NCBI GenBank assembly: GCA_033807775.1
Contig: CM066313.1
Span: 63,410,484-63,474,483 of the forward strand
From: Saussurea involucrata
Lineage: Eukaryota; Streptophyta; Magnoliopsida; Asterales; Asteraceae
DNA: 64,000 bases
Direction of reading: 5' to 3'
The notes beneath the pieces were generated by a model. It was not told the DNA's origin, made no database searches, and saw nothing but the letters and a program-made list of their open reading frames with translations. The first letter of the stretch is position 1. The number at the start of each line of letters is the position of its first letter. Below are positions 55,913 through 64,000 of the stretch, piece by piece. The position numbers and the translations under genes are program-made.

Positions 55913-57249
55913 TGTTAATGCCAAAAATCGCACCAAAGTACAACTTAAGGTCGATGTGGACTTTAACAACTAAAGAAAGGAATCGTTCGACAAAAGCGTG
56001 CGACAAAGACAGAAATGTAAATGAGATAGAGATTTTGGTGACGCGGGAAAAACCTCAACGAGGAAAAAACCCGCGGACGACTGTGGAAGTCGTCGCTGCA
56101 CTATGGTCGCCAAACAGGGGCGATGTCCTTGTGTTTCTAGTGTCGATCGTACAGAGATTACAATACAAATGAAAGAAAGACTTTGAAATGTAAAGTAACA
56201 AGTGTTTTGAGTGTAAAAACAATGTGCATCGTGTGTTAAAACTGTGTGTCGTGCGCTGATGTCGTGCGTCGAGAGCGATCTTCTACGAGTGATTTCTTCG
56301 TTTCGAGCGCTTGTGTCTGTTGTTCGATGTTGTGTCTTTGTGTTCTTTTTCGTTTTTCTTGAAATGATGATTATCCTTGATATTTATAGTCTTCAGACGC
56401 TTTAATTGGCTCATTAAATACTTCGATAACTGTCGTAACGGACGTCGTCTTTAGTGCTGTTTAATGACCTTCATCAGTTATAGCCGTTTGTCCATTAATG
56501 ATGTTGACTCCTGCATTAAACACTGAACAAACGTAACAGTTTATGTTATGCGTTAGTTGGTCGAGGTCGCATGGTTTTATGCGACGGTCGTGTAGGCTAG
56601 GCGACGTCGAGGTTGAGTATCGTGAGGTAAAAAGACTTTCGATTTTATCTTTAATCAAGAGTTTAAAGTACTATGATTTTACCTTCGTTATGGAAAAAGG
56701 AATAAGTGTTTCCTTACCTTGGTCGTGGCCGAGACTGGTGAAATTTTGCCCGAACAGTTTGCCCCCAAAATTTGAAAGTAGGATGGCAAATTCGAATTTT
56801 AAATTTTGTTAGTCGGACGCATAGAATTATGACACGTGTCGAAAGTTACCTTGGTTGTCTTGGAACTGGATCGATCCGATTTTAACTGAACGAGAAGTCG
56901 AAAAGGAAACGGGATCGTGACTTCATACTGACCCACGATCGTGCTCACCAGCTGTCTTTGACAGGTGTCGACGATCTGTGTGGTCATTCGAAAAGACGAG
57001 GGCACGTGGAGATTATCAAAGGGACTTGACTTGATTTGATTTCTTGCATAAATAGAGACCTTGACGGATCATTTCCTCGTTACGCCTTCGAAGAGTTTAT
57101 TCAGAAAGAGATTCTGCCTTGATTTCTTTACCATTTTTCGTCCAATCTTTCCTGAACCCGTGAGAATCTTCGGCTTAGTTAAGATTGTTCAAGGTCTAGA
57201 GCTCTTATATAAGGTATGATTTCTGTCGATTCCTTTAAGTCTGTTAGAA
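55913..57249 (+). promoter_or_regulatory. 5' region of element I with TATA-like site
   Basis: Non-coding. TATA-like CATAAATAGAGACC near 57047 is about 200 bp upstream of the first ATG (57250). A CACGTG motif (GACACGTGTC) lies at 56830-56839. Whether this is an LTR or an ordinary gene promoter cannot be settled without its partner. Confidence 0.4.
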
Positions 57250-59083
57250 ATGTCAATAGATCCTGAAAGCACTATTCAAGAACAATTGGGCCTCGATGAG
57301 CTTAGAAACCTAGCAAAAATCCCTGCGTGGGTTGAATTGATCTGCCCAGGTCAGATTCGATCGAACGAATGTCCCGAGGGGTATATTGTGATATACGAAT
57401 ACCCCTTTAAGATAGGTTTCGAATGGCCCTACTCGCCACTCTCTAAGGATTTTATGCTAGAATTCGATTTAGCACCAGGTCAGCTAATGCCCCAATTCTG
57501 GCGAGTCGTACAAGTGATCGAGCGTGTTACTAAGAAATGGGATACTCCCATGAATGTACGCAATATCTTCTTGGCTTATCAAGCCAAGAAGGACGGGTGT
57601 CATCGTTGTAGCTTGTACTCTAAGCTTAAGGGTGATCGTACCTTGGTCCTAAAGACCGCTGTAAACGATCGTAAATGGAAGACTCGATATGTTTTCGTGC
57701 GTAAGTCGACCCTTGATTCCGAGAGTGATTGGATTAGGACCGGATGGAATACATCGGATGAGCTTTAAAATTTCACTGTCGTATGTCGTGGTTTGTGATT
57801 CTTACCTGATTTTTAACTTGCTGTTTTTATATCGACAGCCATCAAGTTCGAGGACGTGAAGCCTTATTCCAACTCTCAAGCAAGAATCGACGCCTTTCTG
57901 GAGTTCAGCGTCGTGGAGCGTTCGTTCATCGTGCGACACTTAGGGGACGATGACGAAGATTTGGTATTCTTAGGAGAGAATCGAGGGAAAAGACGTGAGG
58001 AAGAAGAGGGGGAAGAAAAGGAGTCGAGAGAAGAAAGAGAGATGACTGGTAAGCATACCTTCCTTTCTAGATTACTTCGAATGTCCTTTCTTTGTGCTTT
58101 TCATAATATTTACTCTTCTGTGGTTTCTAGGGGAGTCTCAACCACGGATACCGAGTGTCTCTGCTAAAAGAGCAGTTGAGCTTGAGCTTTTTCGTAAGGG
58201 CAGGGAAAAGAGGCAGAGAGCCTTGTCCGCTGGTCCTGAAGTCATAAGGAAGACGATCCCGAGGGAACCGTCTTCGGGGGATAATGACTCGTCGAGAGTC
58301 ATTTCGCCTGAGAAGGCGAAGGTCGCATCACCTAGGAAGACTTCTTCCAGTGCGATTGCTGCGACACCCATCAGTTCTGCGCCTCCAGCGGAAACAGCAA
58401 AGTCCCCGTCAGCCACGTCGGATCCTTTGTCGGCTGGCAAGGGCAAGGATCAGCCGACGGGAGGGGCTAAGGTCACGACGATTAATTTTACATTGCCGTC
58501 AGACTTTATGGTCAGCAGTGTCCTAGACGGGACGAACCTATTTCCTCATCTGGAGAAATATCTGCTCCCCTCTTTCAGGGAGCGTTTCGAGGGGTTTCCT
58601 ATCGAGGAGACAGGAGCTCATGTCGCCGGGCTGGCATTCATGGTAAGTCTTTCTTTTAAGACTTGGTTTGTTTATCGTTTGTCGTTTGTTCGTTGTCGTT
58701 ATTTACTAACGATGTTTGTTTTATAATTTTGTAGGCGTTCCAGGCTTCCCTGGCTTTGCGGGGCGAGACGACGAAGATAAATGATCTAATGTTTGTTGCG
58801 CACGAGAGAGAGAATGCGGCGTTGGATAGGGCGAAGGTCGCCGCAGAGCGCGAAGAGGTTCTGTCAAAACGTCTTGATGACGCCCTGAAACATCTAGAGG
58901 TCGTCGGTCGTGCGAAGGATGATGTCAATCATCGCCTGATGACGTCCTTATCCCTGATTGCCGACCAGAGGGAAGAGATAGAAAAGATTAAGGAATCCTT
59001 GGCTGTAGCTACAAAGGAAGCTGAGGATTCCAAGTCTAGGGTAGAGGGTCTGGAGAAAGAGGTGCAAGCTGCTAAGAACGAGG
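57250..59083 (+). CDS. Putative gypsy-type transposon domain gene (PF04195-like), multi-exon, 3' end cut off
   Basis: Exon 1 (57250-about 57765) encodes the conserved region (PEGYIVIYEYPFKIGFEWP, FDLAPGQLMPQFWRVV, TRYVFVRK). Exon 2 (57839-58048), exon 3 (58131-58642) and exon 4 (58735-59083) have clean AG acceptors and GT donors (GTAAGCA, GTAAGTC, GTAAGTC) and join in phase. Exon 1 ends at TAA (57766-57768) with no clear donor, so its junction to exon 2 is uncertain or broken. Later exons encode acidic EEEGEEKESREE, a Ser/Pro/Ala-rich linker, and a coiled coil (RLDDALKHLEVVGRAKDD). This family is named for its association with gypsy-like elements; its function is unknown. Element F interrupts the gene after exon 4. 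Confidence 0.7.
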
Positions 59084-59110
59084 GTAAGTCCATTTTTTCC
59101 ATAGCTCGCC

Positions 59111-61236
59111 TGTAACGTCCCAAAAATTACAATAAATTTGAACTTTTTAAAAAAAAATACCATTTTATTAAAACTAAACCATAAGTAATTAAATCCAATT
59201 AAACGTCTATCAAAACTTCGTTAAGTGAAATCACCAATTATAAATAACACAGCGGAAATTGTAATAAATCTAAACTTGATGTCTCAAAATAATTAATAAT
59301 AAAAGTCTTCTCAACGCGCCAGTGTGTACCGTCACGCCTTACTGCCACTCGTACCTGAAATCATTATTTATAGGGAAGGGGTAAGCACGAAGCTTAGTGA
59401 ATTCAAACACATACGCATGTAGCAATCATATATACACCACTCCTATCCACACATAGATAGACATCCAACACAAGCAAATCTAATTGTATAAGCAAACTCA
59501 TGCAAAAACACCCGCGCGTGTATCCTTCAGCTCCCCGAATTCACACCACACTCGTGTAGGCATCCCTCGGTCTCTCCGAGTTCATCCAACACTGGTACAC
59601 AATTCCTCGGCCCTGCCGAGTACTCGGTCCAACCGAGTTCACACAACACTTATACAAAATTCCTCGGCCCCACCGAGCCCTCGGCCCCACCGAGATGTAT
59701 ACGACACCCATGGCATTATACTAAGCATTAATTCAAACTAGTACTACGCACAATAATTCAGTTAATACACACAAACTACCGCAATGTATATATAATCCCT
59801 ATCCTACGCAGTGAGAGAACTCACCTCGAAAGCGTTGCAGAAGTTCCCAACTGACCACACAAGCTTGCCAACTCCAAAATCACTTCTCATCACCTGAAGA
59901 AGTGCTACAAAGTGTCAACTCGAAGCCTCAACCCTTAATTATAAATGTAAGATTAAACGAGTGATATTCCATCTTTTCGGTCTAACCTGCAGGTCTGTTC
60001 GGGACCTGCTTAGCCTTCCCTAGACCCTCTAAACCAGAGATTTATTTTCACAACCAGATAGGTCTAGGTCTTAGCTTTGCAGGGATATATCATACGCGTT
60101 CTAACGATTTTCCTACGATTTTATATGATTTTTCTAAAACTGAAACGCAAATCTGGCAGATTCGGACCTGCTGTACAAATGGCTATTTTGCACTTAGCTA
60201 GATGTCGAACCAGGCTTTCGCCGAAACACGAAAAATGTGCCCGACACAGAATGTGAACCGTGGGCACCAGTTTCGCCTCAAACCGAGTTACAACGGGAAG
60301 GTTATGGACGAAATAAAAACTGGGCAGAAACGATATCGATCACATAAAATCATAACTTAAGTTTTTGTTTCGGGTTTACGCGATCGGGTCACGGATTAGG
60401 GTTAGCAATTAGGGTTTCGTGGTCACTAGGGACTGGACTCAACCGCACACCACCCACTGCCTCCCTCGGGAGTGGTGGTCGCCGCCGGCGGCGGTGGCCG
60501 GCAGCGGCGGCGATGGTGGTTTACGAAAATCCGGCGAAGACAAACGTACGACTTGACCACCCTATCTCCGCCTCGCACACCCACCCACGCACACATGAGA
60601 CCCTAAAACAGCCCACCATCATAGCCCCGGCTGGTGGCGCACGGCGGCGGCAACCGGCGGCAGCCATGGTGGTGGTTTCGTGATGGTGCGATGGCAACGA
60701 AAAAACAAAAGAGAGAAAACTTACCTCGCGACGAAAACCCATCAGTGATCACGACTCCGGCTCCCTCTCTCTCTCGATTTCTCCCTCTCTCGCTGCACTC
60801 TCCTCTCGCTGCAGCTCTCTCTCTCTCGCTGCATCCCTCTCTCTCTCACCGGCAGCAACCTCGTCGACGGCGCCGGTGGTGGGGATGGCTCGGCGGTGAC
60901 AGCAGCAGGGAAGGGGAAATGGCGTAGGGTTTTTGGGGGCTGATTCCTTGCGTGAGGCCAACATAACGAGAAGGGGGGAAAGGGTCGGTCCCTTATGGGC
61001 CGATCCATGCAATCACATACAAAACTTTACATTTTAGTCCCTCTCACTAAAAGTCCTTACAAATTGACATAGTTTTACCCAACGTTAACATTTTCGGTCA
61101 TTCTCGCTAATCCCGTTAGCTTTGGTCTAAATTTTAAAACATTTAAAGTCTTTTCCGTTAAAGCTTCGACTTAAGGAAAACATTAAAAATAAATAAGTAT
61201 TTTAAATAAAATCCATACCGGGACGCGGGCTTTACA
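59111..61236 (-). repeat. Element F 3' LTR
   Basis: 2,126 bp. It contains CTCGG...CCGAG minisatellite units (about 59560-59695), a GGCGGC-rich block (60470-60520, 60640-60665), and CT-rich runs (60760-60845). The polypurine run AAGCGGGGGAGAGT adjoins it (61237-61250). Confidence 0.93.
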
Positions 61237-61253
61237 ACTCTCCCCCGCTTGAA

Positions 61254-62620
61254 TTAGACTTCGTCCTCGAAGTCTACGTCCGCAAATAGCTCCGAATAGT
61301 TCTCCCGCACCTCAGCCTCGGGTTCCCAAGTCCACTCAGAACCCTTTCGGTGTTGCCACTGGACCTTCACCAAGCCAATTACCTTGATACGCGAGGTTCT
61401 AGTCCTCCTGTCGATAATGGCAATCGGCTTCTCTACGTAATTAAGCCGCTCGTTGATTTGAATATCCTCGAGAGGAATCACAGCGGACTCATCCACCACA
61501 CACTTCCGCAGCTGAGACACATGGAAGGTGTTGTGGATCAAACTCAACTCGTCCGGTAGCTCTAAGCGGTAAGCTACCTTTCCTACTCGAGCAATGACTT
61601 TGTAAGGTCCAATGTAACAGGGCCCCAACTTTCCCCGTTTACGAAACCGAATCACCCCTTTCCAGGGCGAAACCTTCAGCAACACATAATCCCCCACCTG
61701 AAATTCCAAATCTGATCGTCTCTTGTCGGCGTAACTCTTCTGCCGACTCTGTGCAGTAACTAAACGGTCCCGCACCATTTGTATCATCTCCGTCGTCTTT
61801 AGCACGATATCAGTGCTCCCCAATACCCGCTGACCAACCTCGCCCCAACACGCGGGCGTCCTGCACTTCCTACCATACAACATCTCGTACGGCGGCATGC
61901 CAATACTGGAATGGAAGCTGTTATTGTAGGAAAACTCCGCCAACGGAAGGTACTGATCCCAACTACATCCAAAATCAATAGCACATGCCCGAAGCATATC
62001 CTCAAGAGTCTGAATAGTCCGCTCACTCTGCCCGTCGGTCTGTGGATGAAAAGCCGTGCTAAAATGTAACCGCGTACTCATCTCCTCCTGAAACCTCTCC
62101 CAAATCGGGAGGTAAAACGAGTGTCCCTGTCAGAGACAGTCCAAACTGGCACCCCGTGCCTGGCTACAATCTCTTGAACGAAAATCTCTACGAGCTTCTC
62201 CGCCGAGGAGCTCTCCCTAATGGCCAAAAAGTGAGCACTCTTAGCCAGACGATCGACAATCACCCAAATAGCATCATTTCCACGTGGTGTCTTTGGGAGT
62301 TTCGTAATGAGATCCATCGTGATCTGCTCCCATTTTCATACCGGAATCTCTAAAGGCTGCCACTTCCCATGCGGCCGCTGATGCTCAGCCTTGACTTTCT
62401 GACAAGTCAAGCACACCTCTACACACTTGGCTACATTCCGCTTCATGCCGGGCCACCAATAATTCTCCCGCAGGTCGCGATACATCTTCGTAGCTCCAGG
62501 ATGAATAGAAAAGTTGGACTTATGTGCCTCGTCCAACAATATCTACCTGTTCCCACCAGTGAAGGGAACCCAAACTCGACCATATCGCGCCAATAAACCC
62601 CGACTATCACGGACAAAATT
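61254..62620 (-). pseudogene. Element F integrase and chromodomain
   Basis: A 275-residue frame (61254-62081) covers the integrase C-terminal half (FHPQTDGQSERTIQTLEDM, GPYKVIARVGKVAYRLELP) and a chromodomain-like tail (VKVQWQHRKGSEWTWEPEAEV). Upstream pieces at 62078-62317 (MDLITKLPKTPRG, TVSDRDTRFTSR) and 62336-62539 (zinc site HPGATKMYRDL, CVEVCLTCQKVK) lie in other frames, so at least two frameshifts are present (near 62080-62100 and near 62320-62335). Confidence 0.9.
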
Positions 62621-64000
62621 GGAATTTCTCCCGAAACTCTCTCGCGATTGGCATTCTCGTCCCGAACTGCCACTTCCTGAGCACTACCTATCGACTCCAG
62701 GAGAGGTGCAACTACTGTTAACCGTTGACATAAACCCCGTAGTGGTTCACCAACCGGATGTCGACTAAGTGCGTCCGCAATGACATTCGCTTTACCCGGG
62801 TGGTAAAGTATCTCGCAATCATAATCCTTGACCACGTCAAGCCACCTCCTCTGACGCATAATGAGGTTTTGCTGGTCCATCAAGTATTTGAGGCTTTTAT
62901 GGTCAGTGTATATCGTACACTTGACGCCATACAAGTAATGCCTCCAAATCTTGAGGGCAAACATCACTGCTCCTAACTCTAGGTCATGAGTCGGGTAATT
63001 CGCCTCATGAGACTTCAACTGTCTCGAAGCATAAGCTATGACCTTACCGCCCTGCATGAGCACGGCGCCCAAACCTTGGTGAGAAGCGTCACAATATACC
63101 ACCAAATCCTCCATACCCTCGGGCAAAGTCAACACCGGAGCCTCGCATAAACGCGTGCGTAGCTCCTCAAAAGCCCTCTGCTGCTCTACACCCCAACTAA
63201 AAGCCGCAGATTTCTTCGTCAAACGGGTCATAGGTAAAGTAATCTTGGAGAAATCCTGATTAAATCTCCGGTAATACCCTGCTGACCCAAGAAAACTCCG
63301 TACTTCAGTGGGAGTCTTCGGCACTTCCCACCGCATCACTGCTGTAATCTTGGCCGGATCGACCATAATACCATTCTGGTTCACGACATGTCCTAGGAAT
63401 TGGACCTCTCGTAACCAGAATTCGCATTTGGAGAACTTAGCATAAAGCTTCTCCCGCCTCAAAACCTCCAAAACTTCTCGCAAATGCATCTCGTGCTCTT
63501 CCTTTGTCTTTGAATATACGAGAATATCGTCGATGAACACAATCACCGACCGATCCAGCATCGGGCTACACACCCTGTTCATCAGGTCCATGAACGATGC
63601 TGGTGCATTGGTGAGCCCGAAAGGCATCACCACAAACTCGTAATGGCCATAACGTGTACGAAAGGCCGTTTTCTCCGTATCCTCACTCCTCACCCGCTTC
63701 TGATGATACCCCGATCTCAGATTAATCTTAGAGGACCACGAGGCTCCCTGAAGTTGATCGAACAAGTCATCGATCCTTGGCAGGGGATAACGATTCTTCA
63801 CCGTAAGCTTATTCAATTTACGGTAGTCTATACACATCCGTTGGGACCCGTCCTTCTTCTTCACAAACAGAATCGGGGCTCCCCACCGTGAACAACTCGG
63901 CTCGATGAACTCTTTCTCGAGTAGTTCCTGCAACTGAGTGTACAACTCCTTCATTTTCGGTGGAGCCAGGCGGTACGGTGCCTTGGCCACCGGAGCAGCT
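62443..64000 (-). pseudogene. Element F reverse transcriptase and RNase H, catalytic Asp replaced
   Basis: A long open frame (63990-62443; RT start is off-window). RT motifs include RYPLPRIDDLFDQLQGA, VVMPFGLTNAP and VIVFIDDILVYS. Motif A reads SKINLRSGYHQ, with Asn in place of the usual catalytic Asp (element C keeps Asp). RNase H follows (VVYCDASHQGLGAVL, AYASRQLKSHE, TDHKSLKYL) and then DYDCEILYHPGKANVIADALSRHP. Near 62620 the frame shifts away from integrase, so the C-terminal 60 or so residues are not native. Probably inactive. Confidence 0.9.

Larger units (their letters stand above)
55913..59110 (+). mobile_element. Element I: probable LTR-type derivative carrying a PF04195-like gene
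   Basis: Begins TGTTAATGCCAAAAATCGC at 55913, exactly where element E's integrase breaks off, so it looks like an insertion into E. The first 1.3 kb (55913-57249) is non-coding and could be an LTR plus leader. It contains GGAAAAACCTCAACGAGGAAAAAACCC (a hairpin-prone repeat, 56047-56073) and a TATA-like CATAAATAGAG (57047-57057). A spliced gene follows and is cut by element F at 59111. No second LTR or primer site is visible, so the class is uncertain. Confidence 0.45.
59111..64000 (-). mobile_element. Element F: Tekay-like Ty3 chromovirus, 3' part
   Basis: 3' LTR at 59111-61236 (2,126 bp, TGTAACGTCC to GGGCTTTACA), then polypurine tract, chromodomain, integrase, RNase H and RT reading off the right edge. 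It belongs to the same family as element C but its LTR is clearly diverged (for example AAATTACAATAAATTTG against AAATTTCAATAAATTTG, with many indels). It interrupts element I after exon 4; the base run before it is TCGCC (59106-59110), whose partner duplication would lie to the right. Confidence 0.92.

Overview
The window is nuclear DNA of a flowering plant, a repeat-dense stretch of nested transposable elements. I recognise no ordinary cellular gene, rRNA, tRNA or CRISPR array. Sirevirus Ty1/copia elements, Tekay-like Ty3 chromoviruses, an Athila-like gag element, PIF/Harbinger and Mutator-type DNA elements, and a 'putative gypsy-type transposon' (PF04195-like) gene all point to a eudicot. 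The element mix suggests Asteraceae, but that is inference.

Left nest (1-22927). Element A is a Ty3 deletion derivative (+ strand) whose 5' LTR begins left of the window and whose 3' LTR ends at 22927. A Sirevirus (B, + strand, 1-14815) sits in A's 5' LTR. A Tekay-like Ty3 element (C, - strand, 141-8509) sits in B's pol and has a perfect 5-bp target duplication. A gag-only Ty3 element (D, + strand, 18430-22445) sits in A's 3' LTR.

Middle (22928-30441). This is AT-rich spacer with DNA transposons: a PIF/Harbinger element with a broken transposase (24123-26010), a Harbinger-type MITE (26419-27040), and a second Harbinger-like MITE (27436-29406) carrying a 1.2-kb Mutator-type element with a perfect 9-bp duplication (27626-28858).

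Right nest (30442-64000). Element E is a Ty3 chromovirus (- strand). Its 3' LTR is cut by an Athila-like gag-protease element (G, 31401-38778, perfect 5-bp duplication) and by a young 15.2-kb Sirevirus (H, - strand, 39357-54600). E's integrase region stops at 55912, where element I begins. I carries a spliced PF04195-like gene (57250-59083). Another Tekay-like element (F, - strand, 59111 to beyond the window) interrupts I.

The most interesting signal is in the two Sireviruses. Both carry a third ORF after pol, about 1,713 codons in H. In both, that ORF is preceded by a promoter-like block (GACGTC, then ACGTGTC, then a TATA box), and ACGTGT motifs also occur upstream of the LTR TATA boxes. Both ORF3 products contain basic nuclear-localisation-like clusters and no obvious membrane segment, so a nuclear role looks more likely than the usual 'envelope-like' label.
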